Assembly (NCBI RefSeq): GCF_022524485.1
Contig: NZ_JAKXMK010000040.1
Coordinates: forward strand, 1-64,000
Reading direction: 5' to 3'
DNA: 64,000 bases
Origin: Pseudonocardia alaniniphila
Lineage (GTDB): Bacteria > Actinomycetota > Actinomycetes > Mycobacteriales > Pseudonocardiaceae
The notes under the pieces are model-generated. The model was not told the DNA's origin. It searched no databases and saw only the letters and a program-made list of their open reading frames with translations. The position numbers and the translations under genes are program-made. Positions 24,182 to 32,049 of the stretch are shown in pieces; position 1 is the stretch's first letter; each line of letters opens with the position of its first letter.

Positions 24182-25027
24182 TCACCGCGAGCCGGCGAAA
24201 GCGGCCCGCAGTTCGGCGACCCGCTCGGGTTTCCAGTTCGGCCCCGGCGCGGAGGAGAGCAGCATCTCCGTATAAGGGTGCTCTGGCCGGCGCAACACGT
24301 CTGCTGTGGTGCCGCGTTCCACGGCCTCTCCTTTGTACATCACCAAAATCTCGCTCGTCACTTCACCGACCACAGCGAGGTCGTGCGTGACGAACACAAT
24401 GCTGACGCCTGTCTCGGCGCGGATCTCGTTCAGCAGTCTCAGGATCTGCGCCTGAACGGAAACGTCCAATGCGGACACCGCCTCGTCGAGCACGAGCACG
24501 GCCGGGTTCACCGCGAGTGCCTTCGCGATGGCGACCCGCTGGCGCTGCCCACCACTGAGCTGGTGAGGGCGCGACGCAAGCTGCTGCTCGGAGAGCCCCA
24601 CGAAGTCGATCAGCTCGGCGATCCGAGCGCGCACGATCTCCGTGGCCGGCTCGGGCAGGTGCCTGCGCAGGACGTCGCGCAACGCCCCCTCGACACTCAG
24701 CCTGCGGTCCAGCGAACCGTAGGGATCCTGGAAGACCATCTGGACGTCCTTGGCCCGGCGCAGCCTCGCCGACCTGCCGCGCTCCTTCCGTTCCCTGGCC
24801 CGTCCGTCGATCACGATCGTGCCCTCGTCGGGACGGGTGAGACCCACCAGCATGCGGGCGACCGTGGTCTTGCCGGAGCCGGACTCGCCGACCAGCCCGA
24901 GCGCCTCGCCCTTGCGCAGCCCGAAGCTCACGTCCTTCACCGCGACCACGCGGGCCGCCCCGCGCCGTCCCGGAAAGGTCTTGGTCAGGCCGCTGACCTG
25001 CACAGCATCGTTCAGCACGTCGTTCAT
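24182..25027 (-). CDS. Dipeptide/oligopeptide-type ABC transporter ATP-binding protein (second ATPase)
   Basis: 281 aa. Walker A GESGSGKTTVA, Q-loop VFQDPYGSLDRRLSV, signature LSGGQRQRVAIAKAL, Walker B VLVLDEAVSALDVSVQ, H-loop VTHDLAVV. The C-terminal HPYTEMLLSSAP-like segment is characteristic of OppF/DppF. It is the partner of the ATPase just upstream, with which it overlaps as ATGA. Unlike many OppD/F proteins it lacks a C-terminal Cys cluster for Fe-S. Confidence 0.92.
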   Translation of the reverse strand: MNDVLNDAVQVSGLTKTFPGRRGAARVVAVKDVSFGLRKGEALGLVGESGSGKTTVARMLVGLTRPDEGTIVIDGRARERKERGRSARLRRAKDVQMVFQDPYGSLDRRLSVEGALRDVLRRHLPEPATEIVRARIAELIDFVGLSEQQLASRPHQLSGGQRQRVAIAKALAVNPAVLVLDEAVSALDVSVQAQILRLLNEIRAETGVSIVFVTHDLAVVGEVTSEILVMYKGEAVERGTTADVLRRPEHPYTEMLLSSAPGPNWKPERVAELRAAFAGSR

Positions 25028-25839
25028 GCCGGCGCCTCCGCGGGTGCGGCGGACTCTCGCTCGGGGAGCCGGGGAACGGCGTCGGCCAGTGCCTTCGTGT
25101 ACGGGTTGGCCGGGTTCACGAAGATCGTGCCGGCGGGCTGGTGGTCCACTACGGAACCGTCCTTCATGACGTAGACGCGGTCGCAGTAGGCGGCGGCGAG
25201 CTGCAGGTCGTGGGTGATGAACAGGACTCCCATGTGCCGCTCCCGCTGGAGCCGCCGCAGCAGCGCGAGCACCTCCGCCTGCGTCGTCACGTCGAGCGCG
25301 CTCGTCGCCTCGTCCGCGAGCAAGAGGCGCGGCTCGATGCTCAGTGCCGCGGCGATCACCACCCGCTGCAGCATCCCGCCGGAGAGCTGGTGCGGGTACG
25401 CCCGCAGCACACGGTCCGTGTCGTCGAGCCCGACCTCGGCGAACAGCGACGCGATCCGCTCGCGTGCCGTCGCCTTGGCCATACCGTGCACCTGGACGAG
25501 CCGTTCGGTGGCCGAGTCGCCGATGCGGCGCACCGGGTTGAGGGTCGCTCGCGGCTCCTGGAAGATCATGGCGGCCAGCTCCGACCGGACCTTCCGCACC
25601 GCCGCACGGTCGTCCGCCACCATCCCGTGCCCGCAGACCGTCACGGTGCCCGACAGGGACGCGCGGTCGGGCGTCAGGCGCAGCGCCGCTCTCGCCGTGG
25701 TCGACTTGCCGGAGCCGGACTCACCGACGAGCCCCACCGTCTCGCCATCGGCGACGTCGAGGGACACGCCGCGCAGGATCTCCCGGGAGCCCACGGGAGT
25801 GGGCACCGACAGGTGGAGATCTTCGATCGCCAACAACAT
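25024..25839 (-). CDS. Dipeptide-type ABC transporter ATP-binding protein (first ATPase)
   Basis: 271 aa from ATG 25839; GTG 25848, overlapping the permease stop as GTGA, is possible and adds MTR. Walker A GESGSGKSTTA, Q-loop IFQEPRATLNPVRRIG, signature LSGGMLQRVVIAAAL, Walker B LLLADEATSALDVTTQ, H-loop ITHDLQLAAAY; the NPANPYTKALADAVP end is DppD-like. The frame stays open further upstream, but there it is the other frame of the permease gene and is discounted. Confidence 0.9.
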   Translation of the reverse strand: MLLAIEDLHLSVPTPVGSREILRGVSLDVADGETVGLVGESGSGKSTTARAALRLTPDRASLSGTVTVCGHGMVADDRAAVRKVRSELAAMIFQEPRATLNPVRRIGDSATERLVQVHGMAKATARERIASLFAEVGLDDTDRVLRAYPHQLSGGMLQRVVIAAALSIEPRLLLADEATSALDVTTQAEVLALLRRLQRERHMGVLFITHDLQLAAAYCDRVYVMKDGSVVDHQPAGTIFVNPANPYTKALADAVPRLPERESAAPAEAPA

Positions 25840-25844
25840 GCGCG

Positions 25845-26705
25845 TCACGTCCTCACGGCGAGCTTGTCGGAGAGGCGCACCCCGACGACGTTGGTCGCGA
25901 CGACCACGATCGCGATCGTGAGGCCCGGGATGATGGCGGGTCCGAAGAAGCCCTGAATCACGCCGGCCCGGCCCTCCTGCACCATCAGGCCCCATTCGGA
26001 GCTGGGCGGCTGCGCGCCGAACCCGAGGAAGTTGAGCGCGGCCAGGCTCATCAGCCCCTCCCCGAACAACACCACGAGGTAGCCGACCAGCGTGGGCAAC
26101 AGGTTCGGCAGCACGTACCTGCCGAGCAGTTGGACGCCGCCGACCCCCTGCAGCCGGTACGCGTCGACGTACGGCCTGGCGAGCTCCTCGAGGGCAATCG
26201 CCCTGGTGAACTTGGCGATCACGGGCGCGAAGGCCAGACCCATTCCGATGATCGCCGTGGCCGGCCCGCGATCGAACACCGCGATGATGAGCACCACGAA
26301 CAGCAATCCCGGAAAGGCGAACATGACATCGGTGACGCGGGCGAGCACCGTGTCGACCCAGCCACGCCGCCACGCGGCGACCACCCCGATGAGCACGCCC
26401 AGCACCGTGGCGAACGCCAGCAGGGCGATCGCTCCGAGCAGGCTCGGCCGCGCACCGTGGATCACCCTGGACAGGATGTCCCTGCCGAGCTGGTCGGCGC
26501 CGAGCCAGTGCGCCGGGCCGGGAGGCGCCCAGATGGCGGCGAAGTCGGTGGCATCGGGCTCGTACGGCGCCACGAGCGGGGCGAACACCGCCGCGACGAC
26601 GGCGACGCCCAGGATGGCGACGCAGATCCGAAAGGGCCATCGCGAGCCACGCCGCCGAATCCCGGCCGCGGCCTTCGAGTGCGAGCGGAGGCCATCGATC
26701 GTCAC
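25845..26705 (-). CDS. Dipeptide-type ABC transporter permease (DppC-like)
   Basis: 286 aa, GTG start 9 nt after AAGGAG and overlapping the previous stop (GTGA). N-terminal TM, then the DppC/OppC extracellular motif HWLGADQLGRDILSRVIHGAR, followed by five TM helices. The EAA-type loop includes EELARPYVDAYRLQGVGG and LLGRYVLPNL. The protein forms half of the inner-membrane pore with the gene at 26702. Confidence 0.92.
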   Translation of the reverse strand: MTIDGLRSHSKAAAGIRRRGSRWPFRICVAILGVAVVAAVFAPLVAPYEPDATDFAAIWAPPGPAHWLGADQLGRDILSRVIHGARPSLLGAIALLAFATVLGVLIGVVAAWRRGWVDTVLARVTDVMFAFPGLLFVVLIIAVFDRGPATAIIGMGLAFAPVIAKFTRAIALEELARPYVDAYRLQGVGGVQLLGRYVLPNLLPTLVGYLVVLFGEGLMSLAALNFLGFGAQPPSSEWGLMVQEGRAGVIQGFFGPAIIPGLTIAIVVVATNVVGVRLSDKLAVRT

Positions 26706-27655
26706 GATCGGTCACTCCTTATCAAGGTGCGCGGGTCGAGGAGTGGGTAGAGCAGATCGACCAGGATCGTGACCACCATGTACGCGAGCACCATGTAGAG
26801 CAGAACCGCCTGTACCACAGCGAAATCGTGGGTATTGATGGATTCGACGAGCAGGCTGCCGATCCCGTTGAGGCCGAACACGCTCTCGATCACGGTGGTT
26901 CCGGCGAGCATTCCGGCGACGGTCAGCCCGCACATGGTGATCACGGGACCGAGCGAGTTGCGCAGGATGTGGCGGGACACGATCAGCCGCGTACCGAGCC
27001 CGTAGCTGCGGGCCGCTTCGACGTGGTCCAGCGCCTGCTGTTCCACCATGGTCTGCCTGGTCACGCGGCTGATGAGTGCGAGCGACCCGAGGGCGAGCGC
27101 GATCGCGGGCAGCGTCAGGTGGTACAGCGTGTCGGCGAAGCCTGCACCGTCACCCGCCACCGGGAACCAGCGCAGCTGCACCGCGAACACCGACACGAGC
27201 ACGAGCGCCACCACGAAGTTGGGGACGGAGTTCACGAACGTGGTGGCGCTCGTGATGAGCGAGTCCAGCGGACCGCCCCTGCCGAGCGCCGAGGCGACGC
27301 CGAGCGCGACGCCGATGACGACGAACAGCACCGTGGCCATGGCCACGAGCGTCAGCGTCACCGGTAGCCGCGACGCCAGCAGGTCCGAGACCGGCTGCTG
27401 GTAGAAGAAGGACGTTCCCAGGTCACCGTGGAGTACGCCCTGCGCCCACGAGGCGTATTGCCCCACCAGCGGCTGATCCAGGTGGTACTCCGCGCGCACC
27501 GCCGCGATCCGCTCCGGTGTGATGTTCTCGGGGTTGCCGATCAGGAACGTCACCGGATCGCCCGGCGCGGCATAGATGCCTGCGTAGATGATGAACGAGC
27601 TGAGGGCCAGGGTGAGGACCATGGCCCCGAGCCGCCGCAAGAGCGCCGACGCCAC
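26702..27655 (-). CDS. Dipeptide-type ABC transporter permease (DppB-like)
   Basis: 317 aa from GTG 27655, which begins just after the binding-protein stop (TAG 27658-27660); the frame is open further upstream but overlaps the binding-protein gene there. First TM LGAMVLTLALSSFIIYAGIY, then APGDPVTFLIGNPENITPERIAAVRAEYHLDQPLVGQYASW, the typical DppB periplasmic loop, and an EAA loop MVEQQALDHVEAARSYGLGTRLIVSRHILRNSL. Six TM segments overall. Confidence 0.92.
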   Translation of the reverse strand: MASALLRRLGAMVLTLALSSFIIYAGIYAAPGDPVTFLIGNPENITPERIAAVRAEYHLDQPLVGQYASWAQGVLHGDLGTSFFYQQPVSDLLASRLPVTLTLVAMATVLFVVIGVALGVASALGRGGPLDSLITSATTFVNSVPNFVVALVLVSVFAVQLRWFPVAGDGAGFADTLYHLTLPAIALALGSLALISRVTRQTMVEQQALDHVEAARSYGLGTRLIVSRHILRNSLGPVITMCGLTVAGMLAGTTVIESVFGLNGIGSLLVESINTHDFAVVQAVLLYMVLAYMVVTILVDLLYPLLDPRTLIRSDRS

Positions 27656-27657
27656 GC

Positions 27658-29301
27658 CTAGTTGCCCTTCGCTCCGAGGTCGGCCGCCCAGGGGTAGTTC
27701 CGGAACGCGCCGGACGCAGGAACGCCGGTCACCTCGCTCGCGAGCACGACCGTGGTCGGGCTCTGCACCACGGAGAGCCACGGCATCGACTCGGCCCACC
27801 GCTGCGCGAGATCGACGGACAGGTCGGCCCGTTTCGCGTCGTCCAGCTCGGCCCGTGCCTGCTTCACGAGGGCGTCGTACTCCGGGTCCTTGAGCACCCA
27901 TTGGACGGTCGAGTCGGAGGCACCGTTCTTGTAGAAACCGACCGGGTCGTTCTTCGAGATGAAGTAGTCATCGGTGAACAGGTCGGCCTGCTGACGGAAC
28001 TGCGCGTCGCTGTAGTAGTCGCCGTACTGCTGGGGCGGGATCTGGATGATCCTGGCGTCGAGACCGATCTTCTTCGCTGCGTCAACGATCGCATTCGCGA
28101 TCACGTCACGCACCGTTGTGCCGTCGCTCGCGACAACGATCTGCTGCTTGTCGGTGACCTCGGCGACGAGCTTCTTCGCCGCCTCGATGTTCTGTTCGGT
28201 CGGCTTGGCCGGCGCGCCCGCGGCCAGCTTCTCCGACGCCGCGCGGAACTTCTCGGCCTCGTAGCCCCACGCGCCGGGACCGACCGGCTCGGCGGCCGGT
28301 ACCCCGAGGCCCGCCAGCGCGGACCGTGAGACGCCGTCCCGGTCGAGCGCGAGCGCGAGTGCCTTGCGCAGCCGCGCGTCGGCGAGGCCGCCCCGTTCGG
28401 TGACCATCGAGTTCCACACCCGGGTGTCCGGGCCCTGGCTGACCGTCGTGCTGGGCCCAGCGGCCAGCGGAGCCGCGGACGAGATGTTCTCCAGGTACGC
28501 GCCGTCCGCCTCGCCGGTGAGCAGTGAGTTGACGACGGCATCGTCATCGGCCCACCGGATCGTGAGCTCGCCGGTCTTCGACACGCGGTCCTTGTTCCAG
28601 TAGTCCGCGAACTTGGTCAGGACGATCTGGCGTCCCGACTCCCACGCCTTCACCTCCAGTGGCCCGGTGCATGCGTCGTCACCGCTGGGGGTACCGAAGG
28701 CGTCGCCCTGCGCCTCCACGGCCTTGCGCTCGAAGACGACCCCGCCCGTGCCGGCCAGGGCCTTCAGGAACACCGCGTCGGGCTGCGTCATCGTGACCGT
28801 GACCTCGTTGGGCCCGGTCTCCTGGATGGCGCTCACGTTCACGAACTCGTCGGACTCGTTGGCGCCGTCGGCGGCGTGCCGCTGCATGCTCCACGCCACG
28901 TCGGCGGCAGTCATGACGTTGCCGCTGTGGAAGTGAACGCCCTGGCGGATGGTGAAGACCAGCGTGTTCGGGGTCGTCCACTCGTACTTCTCGGCGAGCC
29001 CCGGCTCGATCGTCAGATCCGGCTGAGACTGCACCAGGCGCTCGCACACGTTGCCCATGACGGTGTCGGTGGTGGCACCGGCGGCGTCGTTGTCCTGGTC
29101 GAGGGTGGCCGGCTCCTTGGGCATGAACCACGTCGCCTTGTCGAGCGGGCCGGAGGCAGCGGGGGTGCTGTCGACCAGCTTCACGTTCTCCTTCACCTGG
29201 GACGGCGAAACGCCCGCGCCGCCGCAACCGGCGAGAAGCGCGAGCGTCGTGCACCCGAGCGCACCGGCGGCGAGCCGGCGGGAATGGCGGTGTCTTGTCA
29301 T
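27658..29301 (-). CDS. Peptide/nickel-type ABC solute-binding lipoprotein (SBP family 5)
   Basis: 547 aa. Lipoprotein signal peptide with lipobox L-L-A-G-C. Family 5 markers: ERLVQSQPDLTIEPGLAEKYEW, LVFTIRQGVHFHSGNVMTAADVAWSMQRH, ADARLRKALALALDRDGVSRSAL. It captures the ligand outside the cell for the DppBCDF-like pore. Family 5 proteins bind peptides, opines, nickel chelates, heme and sugars, so the ligand cannot be inferred. First gene of a nine-gene operon ending at 19832, divergent from the RpiR regulator. Confidence 0.92.
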   Translation of the reverse strand: MTRHRHSRRLAAGALGCTTLALLAGCGGAGVSPSQVKENVKLVDSTPAASGPLDKATWFMPKEPATLDQDNDAAGATTDTVMGNVCERLVQSQPDLTIEPGLAEKYEWTTPNTLVFTIRQGVHFHSGNVMTAADVAWSMQRHAADGANESDEFVNVSAIQETGPNEVTVTMTQPDAVFLKALAGTGGVVFERKAVEAQGDAFGTPSGDDACTGPLEVKAWESGRQIVLTKFADYWNKDRVSKTGELTIRWADDDAVVNSLLTGEADGAYLENISSAAPLAAGPSTTVSQGPDTRVWNSMVTERGGLADARLRKALALALDRDGVSRSALAGLGVPAAEPVGPGAWGYEAEKFRAASEKLAAGAPAKPTEQNIEAAKKLVAEVTDKQQIVVASDGTTVRDVIANAIVDAAKKIGLDARIIQIPPQQYGDYYSDAQFRQQADLFTDDYFISKNDPVGFYKNGASDSTVQWVLKDPEYDALVKQARAELDDAKRADLSVDLAQRWAESMPWLSVVQSPTTVVLASEVTGVPASGAFRNYPWAADLGAKGN

Positions 29302-29580
29302 GGCAGGTCGTACCTCGTTGTCTTCCTCGTTGCCATTCGTGCGGGGGTTGTTGCGATCGCCGACCTGCCCTTCGTGCGAGCACGAAGGGCAGGAGTTCGT
29401 CGTCGTTCCCGCTGGGATTGCTCCCCTAGGCCGACCGGCGTCGGCGCGGAAACAGAACGTCGTCCAGTGGTGAGACCACGCGTGAGGTCGGCACCGGCAC
29501 CGATCTCTGTGCCATGTCGGGCGATATCCTCTCGCCGCCGGACGCCCGCCAGGTGACGGTAGTGTGTCCTACAAGTTGCG
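29302..29580. other. Divergent control region of the dipeptide-type importer operon and rpiR
   Basis: 279 nt without a convincing ORF. It contains a perfect 14-bp-arm hairpin at 29364-29393 and, at its right edge, the dyad overlapping the RpiR start. It must hold the operon promoter on the minus strand and the regulator promoter on the plus strand. Confidence 0.6.
29364..29393. repeat. Perfect 30-nt inverted repeat (14-bp arms, 2-nt centre)
   Basis: Left arm CCTGCCCTTCGTGC, centre GA, right arm GCACGAAGGGCAGG, an exact reverse complement. It lies 63-92 nt upstream of the binding-protein ATG. No T-run follows on either strand, so it is not a standard terminator. It could be a strong operator, an mRNA leader hairpin or a remnant of a mobile repeat. 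Confidence 0.75.
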
Positions 29581-30567
29581 ATGTCCGTAGTGGAAACTAC
29601 GGCGATCGTAGCCACAACGAGAAGAAAATCAACCTCCACTTTGACAACCACTCCGCCTGACGACGATCCCCTGCGGGAGCGAGTCACGAGCAAGATGGGC
29701 GACCTGCCTCCCGCCGAGCAGCGGGTCGCCGAGTACCTGCGGGATCACGGACAGGAGATCATCTTCGCGACGGCGGAGGAGATCGGCGCGGCCACCGGCA
29801 CCAGCGACGCCACCGTCATCCGCACGGCGAAGGCTCTGGGCTACTCCGGGCTGCCCGAGCTCAAGCGGGAAGCCGGTCGCCAAGCGATCGGCAAGACCAG
29901 ACCCTCGGCACGGCTGAGGAGCCGGATCGACAAGGCGGGCCAGGAAACCACGTCCCTGCTGGACCACGTGTTCACCGAAGCCACCGAACGACTGCTCGAG
30001 ACCCGCAGGCTGATCGAGGAAGACGACTTCGTCGCGGCCGTCGACCTGCTCACGGGAGCCCGGGAGGTCGTCAGCTTCGGCCTCGGCCCGTCGGAGATGA
30101 GCGCGCAGTACCTGACCCTCCGCCTTCGCCGGCTCGGCAGGCAGGCCCGGCAGATCACCGCCACGGGGTTCCTGCTGGCCGACGACCTGCTGGGCATCCA
30201 GCAGTCCGATGTCGTGGTCCTCTACGTGCCCGGCCGCTTGATCAACGACGTCTTCGTGCTGCTCGATCACGCACAAGCGGTGGGCGCCTCCGTGATGCTG
30301 TTCTCCGACTCACTGCTGCCGGTCCTGGCCGATCGAGTCTCACTGACCTTGACCGCCGTGCATTCCGGATCCGGCCTCACCGGCGAGGCGCTCAGCGCGC
30401 TCCTGCTCACCGACTGCCTGGCGCTCGCCGTCGCCGCGCGGGATCGCGATCGATCCACGAACACGTCCGAGCTGCTCAACTCACTGCGTTCCACCCTGAC
30501 GCAATCCGAACCGCGCAAGCGGCCGGCACGCCGTCCGCGGCGCGCAGCGAAGGACACCGCACCGTGA
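29581..30567 (+). CDS. RpiR/MurR-family transcriptional regulator (HTH + SIS)
   Basis: 328 aa from ATG 29581; no SD is visible and no better start precedes the HTH, so a leaderless mRNA is possible. N-terminal HTH_6 domain (about 30-105): LPPAEQRVAEYLRDHG...TAEEIGAATGTSDATVIRTAKALGYSGLPELKREAG. The C-terminal SIS domain (about 135-285), FVAAVDLLTGAREVVSFGLGPSEM...SDVVVLYVPGRLINDVFVLLDHAQAVGASVMLFSD, senses phosphorylated sugars or similar ligands. Divergent from the dipeptide-type importer operon, which it probably controls. A dyad CCGTAGT-N4-ACTACGG covers its own start, suggesting autoregulation. Confidence 0.9.
   Translation: MSVVETTAIVATTRRKSTSTLTTTPPDDDPLRERVTSKMGDLPPAEQRVAEYLRDHGQEIIFATAEEIGAATGTSDATVIRTAKALGYSGLPELKREAGRQAIGKTRPSARLRSRIDKAGQETTSLLDHVFTEATERLLETRRLIEEDDFVAAVDLLTGAREVVSFGLGPSEMSAQYLTLRLRRLGRQARQITATGFLLADDLLGIQQSDVVVLYVPGRLINDVFVLLDHAQAVGASVMLFSDSLLPVLADRVSLTLTAVHSGSGLTGEALSALLLTDCLALAVAARDRDRSTNTSELLNSLRSTLTQSEPRKRPARRPRRAAKDTAP
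29585..29602. promoter_or_regulatory. Inverted repeat CCGTAGT-N4-ACTACGG over the rpiR start
   Basis: Seven-bp perfect arms around GGAA, from base 5 to base 22 of the RpiR coding region. The position would let a bound dimer block transcription start or elongation. Related GTAG...CTAC dyads occur just beyond the other end of the gene (30607-30650). Confidence 0.5.
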
Positions 30568-30606
30568 CGAGCCTGGCGTCCCGGTGAAGCGAGTGGCGAC
30601 TTCGTC

Positions 30607-30650
30607 GTAGCAGCTACTACTTCTGTTGCACTCTTCGTAGTATCAGCTAC
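30607..30650. promoter_or_regulatory. Paired GTAG...CAGCTAC dyads upstream of the CopD-like gene
   Basis: TCGTAGCAGCTAC (dyad 30607-30617) and TCGTAGTATCAGCTAC (dyad 30637-30650), the same element with a 3-nt insertion, starting exactly 30 bp apart, about three helical turns. They end 35 nt before the GTG at 30685. They share GTAG/CTAC half sites with the dyad over the RpiR start. A tandem operator is likely; the binding protein is not identified. Confidence 0.45.
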
Positions 30651-30684
30651 CTTGCCTCCACTCGAACTTCTGAGGAGGCAAGCG

Positions 30685-31884
30685 GTGCTGTCCCAGGTGT
30701 TGACGCAACTCGCGGCGGCCGATCCGAACCCGACGCCGGCGCCGTGGCGGGTCATCACGATGGTCGTCTACTTCGTCGGCCTGTTCGGGACGTTCGGCGG
30801 GAGCCTCGCGTACGTGCTGGTGGTCGGTCCCGTACTGGCTCGCCCCTCCGTGGCCCCGGCCGACCGCGACGTCCTGCGTCGCCGGGCCGCGCTGACGCTG
30901 GCCGCGATCGGCACGTGGTTCCTGATCGGGCTCTACCTGCAGCTCGCCGGGAAAGCAGCCAGGGTCAAGGGCGAGGAGATCCCGTTCTCCGAAGCGGTGC
31001 TCCCGCCGAAGCTCCTCGCCTATCTGATGAAGCCCGCCCAGCCCGGCGAGTGGATGTCGATCGGCGCTCAGACCACGGTCCAGTACGCAACATGGGCCGT
31101 GTCGGCCGCACTCCTCATCCTTCTCTGGAGCAGTCGCCTGCATCCGCGCACCGGCCGGGTGGCGGGCGCAGCATACGTCGTCGCCTTCCTCGCGTACGCC
31201 GTCACGTGGCTGCCCACCGATCCCACAGCGGAGACATTCGACAGTGTCCTCGACGGCGTGATGAACCACGTGCACGTGCTCGCGGTATCCACGTGGGTCG
31301 GCGGGATCGCGACGCTCGCACTTCTGGCCGCGGTCCACCGCCGCCTCACCCCGCACGCCGGAGTCGTATGGGGACAGATCTGGTCGCGGTACAGCGTCGT
31401 CGCGCTGACAGCGGTGGGCTGCATGGTGGTCAGCGGGTCATGGCTGGCGTGGAAGTACGTCGGCAGCATCGGCGACCTTGTCACCACCGAGTTCGGACGA
31501 CTCCTACTGGTGAAGGTCTCCTTGGTATCCACCATGGTCGCAATCGGCGGAGTGAACGAGTTTCTCCTGATGCCGCGGATCGCCAGAGCCCGGGCCGCCG
31601 GTGCGGACGACTCGGTGTTCCGACTCGCCGTGCGCGTGTTCCCGAGGCTCGTCGCCGTGGAATCGATCCTCGGCGTCGGCGTGCTGTTCGTGCTCGCATT
31701 CCTCACCGGGTCGGCCAGGGCCGAGACCGGCTCCGAGACACCTGTCGTCGACGGCGGCGTGATCACCGTCGGGCTCGTCCTGATCGCCGCGGTCGCGATC
31801 TCCCTCGTCACCACGGCCAAGATCTCCGATCGGCTCATCGGCGGACCCACGGCTGCGACTACGGCCGACCTCGCGGGGAGCTGA
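30685..31884 (+). CDS. CopD-family copper-resistance-like membrane protein
   Basis: 399 aa from GTG 30685, chosen because GAGGAGG lies 6 nt upstream; the frame is open from a TTG at 30652. Nine or so TM helices. The CopD domain covers about residues 170-370: MNHVHVLAVSTWVGGIATLALL (two membrane His, the typical H-x-L-A-x-x-x-W-V-G-G motif), GQIWSRYSVVALTAVGCMVVSGSWLAW, LLLVKVSLVSTMVAIGGVNEFLLMPRI. CopD proteins are implicated in copper uptake or handling across the cytoplasmic membrane. No CopC domain is fused. Next gene downstream is the EfeUO fusion, about 165 nt away. Confidence 0.85.
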   Translation: MLSQVLTQLAAADPNPTPAPWRVITMVVYFVGLFGTFGGSLAYVLVVGPVLARPSVAPADRDVLRRRAALTLAAIGTWFLIGLYLQLAGKAARVKGEEIPFSEAVLPPKLLAYLMKPAQPGEWMSIGAQTTVQYATWAVSAALLILLWSSRLHPRTGRVAGAAYVVAFLAYAVTWLPTDPTAETFDSVLDGVMNHVHVLAVSTWVGGIATLALLAAVHRRLTPHAGVVWGQIWSRYSVVALTAVGCMVVSGSWLAWKYVGSIGDLVTTEFGRLLLVKVSLVSTMVAIGGVNEFLLMPRIARARAAGADDSVFRLAVRVFPRLVAVESILGVGVLFVLAFLTGSARAETGSETPVVDGGVITVGLVLIAAVAISLVTTAKISDRLIGGPTAATTADLAGS

Positions 31885-32026
31885 GCGGGCCACCCTCCGG
31901 TGCACGCCGAACCGGAATCAATCGGCATTATGTCGTGCATTCATGCAATATGCTCGATCAGGACCTTTCCCCGCGTGCAGTATCAGGATTGAGCGCCACA
32001 TCACCGGCACCGCGGCTGCTGATCAT

Positions 32027-32045
32027 TTAGGTGAGGCTAGCCTGA
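32027..32045. promoter_or_regulatory. IdeR/DtxR iron box
   Basis: TTAGGTGAGGCTAGCCTGA is a close match to the 19-bp IdeR/DtxR consensus TTAGGTTAGGCTAACCTAA as I recall it, with GGCTAGCC at its heart. It ends 4 nt before the GTG at 32050, so bound Fe(II)-IdeR would cover the transcription/translation start of the iron-uptake genes. This predicts iron repression of efeUO and probably efeB. Confidence 0.82.
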
Positions 32046-32049
32046 AATC

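Noticed and set aside
31936..31947. Dyad TGCAT-TC-ATGCA after the CopD-like gene
   Set aside because: Short, isolated, with no second copy nearby; the IdeR box explains regulation of the next gene.
30744..32030. Long second-frame ORF over the CopD-like gene
   Set aside because: It overlaps the well-supported membrane protein in another frame and is Arg-rich with no hydrophobic segments.
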